From: Pseudidiomarina indica
GTDB lineage: Bacteria > Pseudomonadota > Gammaproteobacteria > Enterobacterales > Alteromonadaceae
Length of the DNA: 64,000 nucleotides
Reading direction: 5' to 3'
Assembly: GCF_900104245.1 (NCBI RefSeq)
Contig: NZ_FMXN01000001.1
Location: forward strand, 62,001-126,000
The translations under genes were made by a program, and so were the position numbers. The notes beneath the pieces are model-generated. The model did no database searches, was not told the DNA's origin, and was given only the letters and a program-made list of their open reading frames with translations. Shown here piece by piece: positions 1 to 9,504 of the stretch. The first letter of the stretch is position 1. The number at the start of each line of letters is the position of its first letter.

Positions 1-3000
1 CCCAAAATGCTGCTTGAAATGGGGTATGGCAGCCGTGAAAGCGGTCAACTCATTGGGCATACGCAACCTCGTCGGTTAGCCGCTCGTAGTGTGGCTGCGC
101 GTATCGCGCAGGAGTTACAGAGCGAATTGGGGCAGTTGGTAGGCTATAAGGTTCGCTTTCAAGATCAAACCGCGCCCGGCACCCGCATCAAACTAGTGAC
201 TGACGGCATGCTGTTGGCCGAACTGCAAAATGACCCGTTGCTGCGTCAGTATGATGCGTTAATCATTGACGAAGCTCATGAACGCAGCCTCAATATCGAT
301 TTTTTATTGGGGGTATTGGCCACCATTTTACCGAAGCGGCCAGAGCTGAAACTGATTATTACGTCGGCCACCATCGAAACTGAACGCTTCGCTCAACATT
401 TTAATCAAGCGCCCATTATTACCGTCACTGGCCGAACTTATCCGGTTGAAATCCGTTATCGACCGCTGCATGACGCGGAACAAGGGCAGGATGATTCCGA
501 TAACGACGTGATCAGTGGGGTGACGCAGGCGGTCACAGAATTGATGCAAGAGCCGCCGGGCGATATTCTGATTTTCGCCAGTGGCGAGCGTGAAATTCGA
601 GATTTTGCTGAAGCGATTGGCGAGCTGGGGCTGCACCGAGTTGAGGTGTTGCCGTTGTACGCACGGTTGTCGGCGGCAGAACAAAATCGTATTTTCCAAC
701 CTCATCAGGCGGCGCGACGCATCGTGATTGCCACCAACGTGGCCGAAACCTCGTTAACGGTACCAGGAATCCGTTATGTGATTGACCCTGGTACTGCTCG
801 GATCAGCCGCTACAGCTACCGCACCAAAGTGCAGCGGCTGCCCATTGAAAAAATATCTCAAGCAAGCGCCAATCAACGGGCAGGACGTTGTGGGCGGGTG
901 GCACCTGGAATCTGTATTCGGTTGTACAGTGAAGAGGATTTCTTAGCCCGTCCTGAATACACGGATCCGGAGATTCTACGGACAAACTTGGCTGCTGTTA
1001 TTTTACAAATGACTGCGGCTAACTTAGGCGATATACGACACTTTCCATTTATTGATCGTCCAGACGAACGCTTCATTAATGATGGCATTCAGTTATTACA
1101 AGAATTAAATGCCACCACCCATGGGCGAGGGCAGCGAGCACGCCGCGGCGGCAAGCGTAGTACTAAGCTTACCCGTATTGGTCGGCAGCTGGCTCAGTTA
1201 CCCTTAGATCCGCGCTTGGCCCGGATGGTGCTTGCAGCCAATGAATTTGGTTGCATGCAAGAGGTGATGGTGATTACCGCTGCCATGAGTATTCAGGATC
1301 CGCGGGAACGCCCGCAACAACAGCGCCAAAAAGCGGACGAGTTGCATCAGCGGTTTCATGATAAAGATTCTGACTTTATTGCCTATTTGAAGTTATGGAA
1401 TTACCTACGGGAATGCCAACAAGAACTCTCGAAAACCCAATTCAGAAAGCGGGTGAAGCAAGAGTTTTTACATTTTTTGAGGATTCGTGAGTGGCAAGAT
1501 ATTTACACTCAAATTCGGCAAACCGTGCGTGGGCTAGGGCTGCGGATTAACCAAGAGTCGGCCAGTTATGAAGCCATTCATCGCGCCTTACTCACTGGCA
1601 TGTTGTCGCAAATTGGTCAGAAGCAAGAAGGGCATGAGTTTTTAGGTGCACGGAACCGAACGTTCTACATTTTCCCAGGGTCTGGCTTATTTAAAAAGTC
1701 ACCGAAATGGATCATGTCAGCGGAAATGGTGGAAACATCGCGGCTGTTTGCCCGCGTTAACGCACGAATTGAACCCGAATGGATCGAACCTGCTGCGATG
1801 CATTTGGTGAAACGCCAGTATTTTGATCCTCACTTTTCACGCCGCCAAGGCTCTGTGGTTGCCGATGAACAAGTGACTTTGTATGGCCTGATTGTGGTGC
1901 CACGGCGCAAGGTGCAATACGGGCCGATTGATGGCAAAGCAGCGCGCGATATTTTTATTCGAGAAGGCTTGGTACAAGCGCAATTAAAGCGAAAATTGCC
2001 TTTTATTCAACACAACACCGCATTGATTGATGACGTTAAAGCGTTGGAAGAAAAATCCCGTCGGCGTGATATTTTAGTGGACGATGATGCCTTATTCGAC
2101 GCCTATGATCGGGTGATTCCTGCAGATATCTATAATGAGCAATTGCTGGCTGGCTGGTGGCACAAAGCAGTGAAAGAGCAGCCGCAGTTGTTGTATTTCA
2201 CCCGCGATGACTTGATGGCGCAAAGTGCCGAGCATGTCACTGCCGCAGACTACCCCGAGACGTGGCAACAGCACTCGTTACGGTTGCCGTTGCGCTATGT
2301 GTTTGAGCCAACAGCGGCGGATGATGGAGTGACGGTGATGATTCCGGTGGCGCTGCTGAATCAAGTGACTCCAAGCGGCTTCGATTGGTTAATCCCAGCA
2401 CTGCGGCATGACTTAGTGGTCGCTTGGATTAAGTCGCTCCCAAAACCAATTCGCCGGAACTTTGTGCCTGCGCCAAACTACGCGGCGGCATTTTTGGCTG
2501 ACTGTAGCGCAGAAACCATCGCCACCCAGCCGTTGTTAAAGGCTTTATCGGATAAATTGCGACGGATGACTGGGGTGACCATCGACCCTGACGCCTGGGA
2601 TGCTGACCAGCTGCCTCATCATTTACGTATGAACTTTGAAGTGGTGGATGAACAAGGGAAATCCTTGGGCATGGGGCGCGATTTGGTGCACTTGCAGCAG
2701 CAGCTGCAAGGCACGGTAAAACAGGCCATTCAACGGGCTGTCGAGCAGCCTGAAGCCGCGCCTCAAAGTGTGAATGAATGGGCATTTGGCAGTTTGCCGA
2801 CCACGTTAGAAAAAAATCAGCATGGCTATGCAATTAAGGCGTATCCTGCGATTACTCCGGCCAAAGACGGGGTCAAGCAGGAGTTATTTGATAGCGAACT
2901 GGAAGCCCAGCATGCCCATCAACAAGGGTTGCGGCAGTTATTATTGATTCAATTGCCATCCCCGATCCGTCATTTGCAGCAATCCTTGTCGAACAAAGCC

Positions 3001-3618
3001 AAGTTAGCGATGTATTACAACCCGTGGGGGCAAGTGAACGAGCTGATTCAAGATTGTGTTGTTGCGGCCTTGGATGAATTTATTCAAGCGAACCCAGCAC
3101 GAGACGCCACGGCGTATCAGCAACTGTATGATACAGCTCGAGCGGAGTTGAATGAGCGGGTGACCGCCATTGCGACCTTGGTAGAACCCTGTTTGGTGCT
3201 AAGCCAAGCCATTCGTAAGCGCATTAAAGGCAAGGTGACGCTTGACCAAGTGCAAGCCCATGCTGATATTAAATCCCAACTGGATGGATTGATTTTTCCT
3301 GGCTTCGTTAGTGACATTGGTGCCCAACGTTTACCCGATGTGGTGCGTTACTTAACGGCCATTGAACGCCGGTTGGAGAAATTACCATTGGATCCCACCA
3401 AAGATCGCGCGCATTTGGTTGTGTTGACGCAATTGCAGCAAAATTATCGGGAATTGTTGCAAAAAGTACCGAAAGGGCAGCCGGTACCGAGTGAGTTAAT
3501 CGAGGTGCGTTGGATGATTGAGGAATTACGGGTGAGCTTTTTTGCGCAAACCTTGGGCACCCGTTTCCCAATCTCTGAAAAACGGGTGCGGCAGGCGTTA
3601 GCTCGCGTACAACTCTAA
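1..3618 (+). CDS. hrpA: ATP-dependent RNA helicase HrpA (5' end outside window)
   Basis: This is a DEAH-box RNA helicase acting on RNA in the cytoplasm. The reading frame is open from base 1 (Pro-Lys before the first Met at 7), so the N-terminus with the Walker A motif lies outside the window. Visible motifs are DEAH (IIDEAHERS, near residue 88 of the visible part), motif III SAT (TSATIE) and motif VI QRAGRCGR (near residue 290). A long C-terminal region of the HrpA-specific type follows. About 1205 residues are present, against roughly 1300 in E. coli HrpA, so only about 90 to 100 are missing. Its 3' end overlaps the convergent grxA by 21 bases. Confidence 0.95.
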   Translation, partial: PKMLLEMGYGSRESGQLIGHTQPRRLAARSVAARIAQELQSELGQLVGYKVRFQDQTAPGTRIKLVTDGMLLAELQNDPLLRQYDALIIDEAHERSLNIDFLLGVLATILPKRPELKLIITSATIETERFAQHFNQAPIITVTGRTYPVEIRYRPLHDAEQGQDDSDNDVISGVTQAVTELMQEPPGDILIFASGEREIRDFAEAIGELGLHRVEVLPLYARLSAAEQNRIFQPHQAARRIVIATNVAETSLTVPGIRYVIDPGTARISRYSYRTKVQRLPIEKISQASANQRAGRCGRVAPGICIRLYSEEDFLARPEYTDPEILRTNLAAVILQMTAANLGDIRHFPFIDRPDERFINDGIQLLQELNATTHGRGQRARRGGKRSTKLTRIGRQLAQLPLDPRLARMVLAANEFGCMQEVMVITAAMSIQDPRERPQQQRQKADELHQRFHDKDSDFIAYLKLWNYLRECQQELSKTQFRKRVKQEFLHFLRIREWQDIYTQIRQTVRGLGLRINQESASYEAIHRALLTGMLSQIGQKQEGHEFLGARNRTFYIFPGSGLFKKSPKWIMSAEMVETSRLFARVNARIEPEWIEPAAMHLVKRQYFDPHFSRRQGSVVADEQVTLYGLIVVPRRKVQYGPIDGKAARDIFIREGLVQAQLKRKLPFIQHNTALIDDVKALEEKSRRRDILVDDDALFDAYDRVIPADIYNEQLLAGWWHKAVKEQPQLLYFTRDDLMAQSAEHVTAADYPETWQQHSLRLPLRYVFEPTAADDGVTVMIPVALLNQVTPSGFDWLIPALRHDLVVAWIKSLPKPIRRNFVPAPNYAAAFLADCSAETIATQPLLKALSDKLRRMTGVTIDPDAWDADQLPHHLRMNFEVVDEQGKSLGMGRDLVHLQQQLQGTVKQAIQRAVEQPEAAPQSVNEWAFGSLPTTLEKNQHGYAIKAYPAITPAKDGVKQELFDSELEAQHAHQQGLRQLLLIQLPSPIRHLQQSLSNKAKLAMYYNPWGQVNELIQDCVVAALDEFIQANPARDATAYQQLYDTARAELNERVTAIATLVEPCLVLSQAIRKRIKGKVTLDQVQAHADIKSQLDGLIFPGFVSDIGAQRLPDVVRYLTAIERRLEKLPLDPTKDRAHLVVLTQLQQNYRELLQKVPKGQPVPSELIEVRWMIEELRVSFFAQTLGTRFPISEKRVRQALARVQL

Positions 3619-3864
3619 GTTGGCGCGGGCGTACGCTTCAAAGTCATCACAGCCACCAATGTGTTTTTCATCGATGAAAATTTGTGGCACGGTCAGTACG
3701 GGCTTGCCGACTGTTTTTTCTAAATCAGCTTTGCTAATACCTTCGGCGTGCATATCGATATAACGGAATTCGAAATCATCGCGTTGTTCCGCTAGTTTTT
3801 CTGCGATTTGTTGGGCACGAACGCAATAAGGGCAACCTGGGCGACCAAAAATAACCGTAAACAT
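3598..3864 (-). CDS. grxA: Glutaredoxin 1 (GrxA)
   Basis: Small glutathione-dependent thiol-disulfide oxidoreductase of 88 residues. The start MFTVIFGRPGCPYC carries the dithiol CPYC active site at residues 11-14, and TVPQIF with the cis-Pro and GG(C/Y)DDF binding segments follows. It aligns almost end to end with E. coli GrxA (85 residues) rather than GrxC. GrxA reduces class Ia ribonucleotide reductase, and nrdA/nrdB lie just downstream on the same strand, which supports that role here. Its 3' end overlaps the convergent hrpA. Confidence 0.92.
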   Translation of the reverse strand: MFTVIFGRPGCPYCVRAQQIAEKLAEQRDDFEFRYIDMHAEGISKADLEKTVGKPVLTVPQIFIDEKHIGGCDDFEAYARANLELYAS

Positions 3865-3971
3865 GAAAACTCCTGTGTTGAATATAATACGTCGTCAATC
3901 TGTCTATTTTCCTATATTCCGTGGTGACTTGCCAATGTGTTTCATGAATATAGTTAATCGACAAAAACGAT

Positions 3972-4235
3972 TTATTGCTTAATTTCAACGTCTGAGATGG
4001 GGGTACAGCAACAGGCCAAACAATCACCGGGACGAATGAAGGCTAAAGGATCGGTCAAGTAACTGACTTCCCCTTGAATGAGCTGCACCCGACAAGCGCC
4101 ACAAAAGCCATTACGACAGTGGTAATGAGGCTTTAAACCAGCTTGCTCCATGACTTCAAGCAATGTGGTCTGTTCGGATGGTTCAACGGTCAGCTGATGC
4201 TGACCGTTGACTGTTACTTTGTAGGAATCAGCCAT
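3972..4235 (-). CDS. yfaE: 2Fe-2S ferredoxin of the YfaE type, NrdB cofactor maintenance
   Basis: Plant-type [2Fe-2S] ferredoxin of 87 residues. The cluster ligands are visible as CRNGFCGAC, with a fourth cysteine in the later GDCLACCC segment. In E. coli YfaE sits directly after nrdB and supplies electrons to regenerate the diferric-tyrosyl radical of NrdB. Here it starts 6 bases after the nrdB stop, so the same operon and role are likely. Confidence 0.9.
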   Translation of the reverse strand: MADSYKVTVNGQHQLTVEPSEQTTLLEVMEQAGLKPHYHCRNGFCGACRVQLIQGEVSYLTDPLAFIRPGDCLACCCTPISDVEIKQ

Positions 4236-4241
4236 GGGGGA

Positions 4242-5372
4242 TTACAGTTCAAAGTCTCCCAAATCAGCAACACTCACTTCACTATCAATTTGGCCGACCA
4301 GATAGGAGGTGATTTCAGCTTCTTGTGGAGCAACTTGAACGTTGTCCGATACCAAGTACTTATTCATCCAGGGTAACGGGTTGCTCCGCTGCTCAAAGGG
4401 AGCATCGAAACCAAGAGCTTCCATTCGCATGTTGGCAATGTACTCGACATACTGACACAGCATTTCTTCGTTCAAGCCAATCATGGAGCCGTTACGGAAT
4501 AAGTAATGGGCCCATTCTTTTTCTTGTGCGACTGCGCTCATAAAGATATTGCGCGCTTCGTCACGGAGCTCTTCGGCAATTTCTTGCATTTCTGGGTCAT
4601 CTTTGCCGTATTGCCAGAGGTTCAGAATCTGCTGCGTTGACACTAAGTGAAGGTTTTCATCGCGCGCAATCAAGCGAATGATTTTGGAGTTTCCTTCCAT
4701 TAAATCACGCTCAGCAAAGGCAAAGGTACAGGCAAAACTAACGTAGAAGCGAATGGCTTCGAGCGCGTTGACTGAGTTCATGCATAAAAATAAGCGTTTT
4801 TTGAGCTCACGCAAATTGACGACGTGTTTTACCCCATCAATTTCCCATTCACCTTCGCCCAATGTTTGAGCTAACTGGGTGTAGAAAATCAGGTCGTCGT
4901 AATACTTTGAAATATCATTCGCTCGTTTTTGAATTTCAGTGTTGATCACAATGTCTTCAAAAACTTCACTGGGGTCGGTAAATAAGTTACGCAGAATATG
5001 CGTATACGACCGTGAGTGAATGGTTTCGAAAAACGACCAAGTCTCAATCCAAGTTTCGAGCTCTGGAATCGACACAATGGGTAAGAATGCTACGTTGGGA
5101 CTCCGACCTTGCACGGAATCGAGTAAGGTTTGATACTTTAGGTTTGAAATGAAAATGTGCTTTTCACTGTCAGTCAAACCTTGGAAGTCGACGCGGTCAC
5201 GACTGACGTCGACTTCTTCAGGACGCCAGAAGAAGCTGATTTGTTTTTCAATCAGCTTTTCAAAAATGGCGTGCTTCTGTTGGTCGTAACGGGCAACGTT
5301 AACTGGATTCCCAAAGAACATCGGTTCATGCAGGGGATTGACCTGATTCTGATTAAATGTTGAATATCTCAT
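4242..5372 (-). CDS. nrdB: Ribonucleoside-diphosphate reductase class Ia, beta subunit
   Basis: Small radical-generating subunit of class Ia ribonucleotide reductase, 376 residues like E. coli NrdB. The radical tyrosine lies in [10 protein letters not shown], and the iron ligands are in the helices around WRPEEVD, ETIHSRS and ARDENLH. The conserved C-terminus (LVGQIDSEV...DFEL) that docks into NrdA is present. A strong GGAGG ribosome binding site precedes the ATG. It lies 32 bases after nrdA and 6 before the ferredoxin, forming a nrdA-nrdB-yfaE operon. Confidence 0.97.
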   Translation of the reverse strand: MRYSTFNQNQVNPLHEPMFFGNPVNVARYDQQKHAIFEKLIEKQISFFWRPEEVDVSRDRVDFQGLTDSEKHIFISNLKYQTLLDSVQGRSPNVAFLPIVSIPELETWIETWSFFETIHSRSYTHILRNLFTDPSEVFEDIVINTEIQKRANDISKYYDDLIFYTQLAQTLGEGEWEIDGVKHVVNLRELKKRLFLCMNSVNALEAIRFYVSFACTFAFAERDLMEGNSKIIRLIARDENLHLVSTQQILNLWQYGKDDPEMQEIAEELRDEARNIFMSAVAQEKEWAHYLFRNGSMIGLNEEMLCQYVEYIANMRMEALGFDAPFEQRSNPLPWMNKYLVSDNVQVAPQEAEITSYLVGQIDSEVSVADLGDFEL

Positions 5373-5404
5373 AAGTTAGCGCACCTCCATTCCTGCCAAT
5401 CACA

Positions 5405-7744
5405 TTAAATTTTACAAGCACCGCCGGCACAGTCATCATCTTCTTCAATGACAGCAACTGTGGCTTGTTGGTTTTCTTCAGCTTGTGTTTTGGCATCAGC
5501 TTTATCGCGAAGATCGACTTGGTTATCCGATGCTCCATCGCGGGTATTGTGGTAGTACAAGGTTTTCACACCCAGTTTGTACGCATACAACAAGTCTTGT
5601 AACAGCTGCGTCATGGGAACTTTACCACCCTCGAATTTACTTGGGTCGTAGTTGGTGTTCGCAGAAATGGTTTGGTCAACAAACTTTTGCATGATCCCAA
5701 CCAACTGCAAGTACCCTTTGTTATTCGGAATTTGCCAGAGCAATTCATAAGCGTCTTTTAAGCGCTCGTACTCAGGCACCACTTGCTTGGTAATGCCATC
5801 TTTAGAAGCTTTAACACTAATGTGGCCCCGCGGCGGTTCGATGCCGTTGGTGGCGTTCGAAATTTGCGACGACGTTTCTGAAGGCATTAATGCCGACAGG
5901 GTCGAGTTCCGCATGCCGTATTTTTTAACATCCTCACGTAAGGCGTCCCAATCAAGCTGCAATGGCTCGCTACAAACAGCGTCAACATCGCGCTTGTAGG
6001 TATCAATGGGCATGATGCCTTTCGCATAGGTGGTTTCGTTAAACTTCGGACAGGCACCGAGCTCTTTGGCCAAGTTCATGGACGCCTTCATTAAGTAGTA
6101 CTGAATGGCTTCAAAGGTACGGTGGGTGAGGGCATTGGCCGACCCATCGGAGTAACGTACCCCATTTTTTGCCAAATAGTAGGCGTAGTTGATCACACCA
6201 ATACCTAACGTACGGCGGCCCATGGTTGCATTGTAGGCAGCTGGCACTGGGTATTCTTGGTAATCCAGTAAGCTATCTAAGGCACGCACCGCTAGATTCG
6301 CAAGTTCTTCAAGCTCATCCAGTGAATCAATGGCGCCAAGGTTAAAGGCTGATAAGGTACACAGCGCAATTTCACCTTCTTCATCGTTCACGTGTGATAA
6401 CGGCTTGGTAGGCAAGGCGATTTCTAAGCACAAGTTGCTTTGACGAATTGGGGCAACGGCCGGGTCAAATGGACTGTGGGTGTTACAGTGGTCCACGTTT
6501 TGTAAGTAAATTCGGCCGGTGCTCGCACGCTCTTGCATGAATAAGCTAAATAGTTCGATAGCACGGATACGTTTTTTACGAATACTCTCATCCGCCTCGT
6601 ATTGGGTGTACAAGCGCTCAAAGGTGTCTTGATCAGCAAAGAATGCATCGTATAAGCCAGGAACATCCGATGGGCTGAATAGGGTGATGTAATCGTCTTT
6701 GATTAAGCGCTGGTACATTAAGCGGTTAAATTGCACACCGTAATCCAAATGACGGACACGGTTTTCTTCCACCCCACGGTTATTTTTCAGCACTAATAAG
6801 CTTTCTACTTCTAAGTGCCAAATAGGGTAGAACAAGGTTGCTGCACCACCGCGCACACCGCCTTGTGAACAGCTTTTCACCGCTGTTTGGAAATACTTAT
6901 AAAACGGAATACAGCCTGTATGGAATGCTTCACCACCGCGAATTGGGCTGCCTAAGGCGCGAATACGGCCGGCGTTGATCCCAATCCCTGCACGTTGTGA
7001 GACATACTTCACAATGGCACTGGCCGTGGCGTTAATAGAGTCGAGGCTGTCATCGGTTTCAATTAACACACAGGAGCTGAACTGTCGGGTGGGTGTCCGA
7101 ACACCAGCCATGATGGGCGTCGGCAAAGAAATTTTAAACAGTGACGCGGCATCATAGAAACGCTGGATGTAATCCATCCGAGTTTCTTTGGGGTAGTTCG
7201 CAAACAAGCAGGCAGCCACAAGTACATACAGGAACTGCGCGCTTTCGTAAATTTCACCGGTCACCCGGTTTTGCACCAGGTATTTCCCTTCTAATTGTTT
7301 CACGGCAGCGTAGGAGAAGTTTAAATCGCGCCCGTGATCAATAAAGGCGTTCATTTGCTCGAATTCTTCACGGGTGTAATCCGTGAGCAAATGACGGTCA
7401 TAACGGCCCGCTTCAACCATCTTGGTAACTTGGTCGTACAAGTGAGGTGCTTCAAACTGGCCGTAGGCTAATTTACGTAAATGGAAGATGGCAAGCCGAG
7501 CTGCCAAATATTGGTAGTCGGGTGCTTCTTCAGAAATGAGATCGGCCGCTGCTTTAATGATGGTTTCATGAATATCTTCAGTTTTAATGCCATCATAAAA
7601 CTGAATGCGAGATTTAATTTCGACTTGAGAGACCGAAACATTATTCAGGCCTTCAGCGGCCCAGCTGATCACACGATGGATTTTGTCTAAATCGAGAGGT
7701 TCGCGTTGACCGCTGCGTTTGGTGACGAAGAGCTGTTGATTCAT
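5405..7744 (-). CDS. nrdA: Ribonucleoside-diphosphate reductase class Ia, alpha subunit
   Basis: Large catalytic subunit reducing NDPs to dNDPs. The start MNQQLFVTKRSGQ at 7744 matches E. coli NrdA (MNQNLLVTKRDG); a further in-frame ATG at 7789 would add 15 unconserved residues. The N-terminal ATP-cone (HRVISWAAEG..., residues 10-95) provides overall activity control. Active-site cysteines lie in FSSCVL and in SNLCLEIALPT with the finger-loop cysteine, and the C-terminal redox pair is CAGGACKI. Length is 779 residues, compared with 761 in E. coli. Two NrdR-like boxes lie upstream. Confidence 0.96.
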   Translation of the reverse strand: MNQQLFVTKRSGQREPLDLDKIHRVISWAAEGLNNVSVSQVEIKSRIQFYDGIKTEDIHETIIKAAADLISEEAPDYQYLAARLAIFHLRKLAYGQFEAPHLYDQVTKMVEAGRYDRHLLTDYTREEFEQMNAFIDHGRDLNFSYAAVKQLEGKYLVQNRVTGEIYESAQFLYVLVAACLFANYPKETRMDYIQRFYDAASLFKISLPTPIMAGVRTPTRQFSSCVLIETDDSLDSINATASAIVKYVSQRAGIGINAGRIRALGSPIRGGEAFHTGCIPFYKYFQTAVKSCSQGGVRGGAATLFYPIWHLEVESLLVLKNNRGVEENRVRHLDYGVQFNRLMYQRLIKDDYITLFSPSDVPGLYDAFFADQDTFERLYTQYEADESIRKKRIRAIELFSLFMQERASTGRIYLQNVDHCNTHSPFDPAVAPIRQSNLCLEIALPTKPLSHVNDEEGEIALCTLSAFNLGAIDSLDELEELANLAVRALDSLLDYQEYPVPAAYNATMGRRTLGIGVINYAYYLAKNGVRYSDGSANALTHRTFEAIQYYLMKASMNLAKELGACPKFNETTYAKGIMPIDTYKRDVDAVCSEPLQLDWDALREDVKKYGMRNSTLSALMPSETSSQISNATNGIEPPRGHISVKASKDGITKQVVPEYERLKDAYELLWQIPNNKGYLQLVGIMQKFVDQTISANTNYDPSKFEGGKVPMTQLLQDLLYAYKLGVKTLYYHNTRDGASDNQVDLRDKADAKTQAEENQQATVAVIEEDDDCAGGACKI

Positions 7745-7785
7745 GAGGCACATCCATATTCTGTCGTTAATTATTCTGTAGAGAG

Positions 7786-7842
7786 CCACAAGATATGGTG
7801 GGACTTGGGGTTGTTCGTGTAATTTTCACACAATATCTTGGG
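7786..7842. promoter_or_regulatory. Two candidate NrdR boxes upstream of nrdA
   Basis: CACAAGATATGGTG (7787-7800) and CACAATATCTTGGG (7829-7842) resemble the imperfectly palindromic NrdR box (ACACWATATAYWTGTGT-like). Their starts are 42 bases apart, about four helical turns, on the same face of the DNA. NrdR boxes commonly occur as phased pairs in front of nrd operons. The 7745-8004 intergenic region holds no other feature I can support. Confidence 0.55.
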
Positions 7843-8004
7843 GTGCTGCATTTATCAGTATCCTAGCAGTTATCGCCCTATGATCAAGCCCAATTATGTA
7901 AAAGGTAGGGTAGTTTTATGACAAAAAAGTACTTGCTTTCGCTGTAACGCTTATCAGCTGTGAGTCATAGAAATTTGCGGTCGCTAAAAAAATAAACCGT
8001 CAGC

Positions 8005-8676
8005 CTATGACCAGAGTTGAAGTAATTCGAGGGGGTGGTGAATGTGCTTGTCAGCTCCCCATTGTGCCGGTTGGTCGTCCTCACTGAGATACCCATAGGC
8101 GGCTAACACGGTGGTCATTTGAGCGCGTTGACCGGCTTCAATATCGCGTTGTGCATCGCCCACATACCAGCACTGTTGCGCTGGAATCGCGAGTTGCTCA
8201 GCGGCGAAGAGGAGAGGTTCAGGATGTGGTTTCGCCACCGCCAGGGTATCGCCACTAACCACCACCTCAATGGCCGCCAGTTGTGGGAAGTAGGGCAGCA
8301 ATTGGTTGGTCAGCGCGCTGGGCTTGTTGGTGACAATGGCCACCGCAATCTGTTGTTCGACCAGCTTGTTGAGCAAGTGAGATACGCCATCGAACAGCCG
8401 CGTATGTTTCGCAATCGCCGTGGAGTACGCGGTTAAAAATGCGCGGCGCAGTTCTTCTTGGCGCGCGTCAAACTCTTCACCGAAAGCGTGCTTTAATAAG
8501 CGCACCGAACCATGGGACGCCAGCGGGGTGTATTCTTTTGCGGTCACTTCAGGACGTTGTTCCGCCCGCAGCACAGCATTCAGTGCCGCACCTAAGTCGG
8601 GGGCGGTATCCAATAAGGTGCCGTCCAGATCGAACAGAACGGCACGAGGTGGGGTTAAGCTGGTTTGCGTAAACAT
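8005..8676 (-). CDS. HAD-superfamily phosphatase, MupP/Gph type
   Basis: HAD subfamily IA phosphatase of 223 residues. Motif I is FDLDGTLLDT (nucleophile Asp), motif II is VTNKPS, and the motif III/IV region is KPHPEPL followed by VGDAQRDIEAG. Gph removes phosphate from 2-phosphoglycolate; MupP acts on N-acetylmuramate 6-phosphate. Its length, the C-terminal GYLSEDD..WGAD..HPLEL pattern and its place directly after ubiG near gyrA resemble Pseudomonas mupP more than E. coli gph. The exact substrate cannot be fixed from sequence alone. It overlaps the ubiG 3' end by 22 bases. Confidence 0.85.
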   Translation of the reverse strand: MFTQTSLTPPRAVLFDLDGTLLDTAPDLGAALNAVLRAEQRPEVTAKEYTPLASHGSVRLLKHAFGEEFDARQEELRRAFLTAYSTAIAKHTRLFDGVSHLLNKLVEQQIAVAIVTNKPSALTNQLLPYFPQLAAIEVVVSGDTLAVAKPHPEPLLFAAEQLAIPAQQCWYVGDAQRDIEAGQRAQMTTVLAAYGYLSEDDQPAQWGADKHIHHPLELLQLWS

Positions 8677-9365
8677 ACGATATAGTTGACATCCACGTTG
8701 TTGGAATCAAGGTAGAAACCACGCCAAGGCAAGTAATGAATACCTGTCATTGCAAATGGCTCAAGCCCAGCCGCATCGGTCATCCGTAATAATTCGGCCG
8801 GTTGGATAAACTTTTGGTGTTGATGGGTACCTTTGGGAACCCAGCCCAGCACGTACTCAGCAGCCACAATCCCCAGTAACCATGATTTAATGTTGCGGTT
8901 CAGCGTCGAGAAAAAGACATAACCACCGGGTTTCACGGCATCCGCTGCGGCTTGTACAATGGCGTTTGGGTCAGGCACATGCTCAAGCATTTCTAAGCAG
9001 GTGACCAAATCAAACTGCGCCGGATGGGCCGCCGCAAACTGCTCGGCAGCAATCAGCTGATAGTCAATCGTCAGCTGGCTTTCGAGGGCGTGTAAGCGGG
9101 CAACTTGCAGGGCTTGCTCGGCTAAATCAATGCCGGTTACCTGAGCACCAGCCTGGGCTAAGCCTTCGCTGACCAAACCGCCACCACAGCCGATATCAAG
9201 GGCAACTTTACCGAACACACCGTCACATTGTTGGGCGATATAATCGAGTCGTAACGGGTTGATTAAGTGCAGGGGTTTAAACTCACCTTGCGGATCCCAC
9301 CAACGGGATGCGATGACACTAAATTTCTCAATTTCAACAGGATCTACATTCGATTTATAAGTCAT
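8655..9365 (-). CDS. ubiG: Ubiquinone biosynthesis O-methyltransferase UbiG
   Basis: SAM-dependent methyltransferase carrying out both O-methylations in ubiquinone synthesis. The SAM-binding motif I is LDIGCGGGLVSEGLA, and the family signatures WWDPQGEFKPLHLINPLRLDYI and EMLEHVPDP are present. The start at 9365 (MTYKSNVDPVEIEKF) matches the family; the in-frame ATG at 9413 adds 16 residues with no counterpart. It is 236 residues long (E. coli 240). It diverges from gyrA, a common arrangement in Gammaproteobacteria. Confidence 0.95.
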   Translation of the reverse strand: MTYKSNVDPVEIEKFSVIASRWWDPQGEFKPLHLINPLRLDYIAQQCDGVFGKVALDIGCGGGLVSEGLAQAGAQVTGIDLAEQALQVARLHALESQLTIDYQLIAAEQFAAAHPAQFDLVTCLEMLEHVPDPNAIVQAAADAVKPGGYVFFSTLNRNIKSWLLGIVAAEYVLGWVPKGTHQHQKFIQPAELLRMTDAAGLEPFAMTGIHYLPWRGFYLDSNNVDVNYIVCLRKPA

Positions 9366-9504
9366 AGGGCTTCTGCTACGGCCAAAAAGTCGGTACAGTG
9401 TACTCAACCTCACAAGATAAAAAAAGATGCGAGAGTGGCCTGCTACGGGTACAATGCGCTATTAGACGATAATAAAGAAGACCAGAGCTTTTAGGGATAT
9501 AACG

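Noticed and set aside
2092-2833. Minus-strand open frames inside hrpA, and similar frames opposite gyrA, nrdA and metG
   Set aside because: They are shadows of strongly conserved genes on the other strand.
3598-3618. Overlap of hrpA and grxA as a frameshift or assembly error
   Set aside because: Both proteins end where their families end; convergent overlaps of this size are common.
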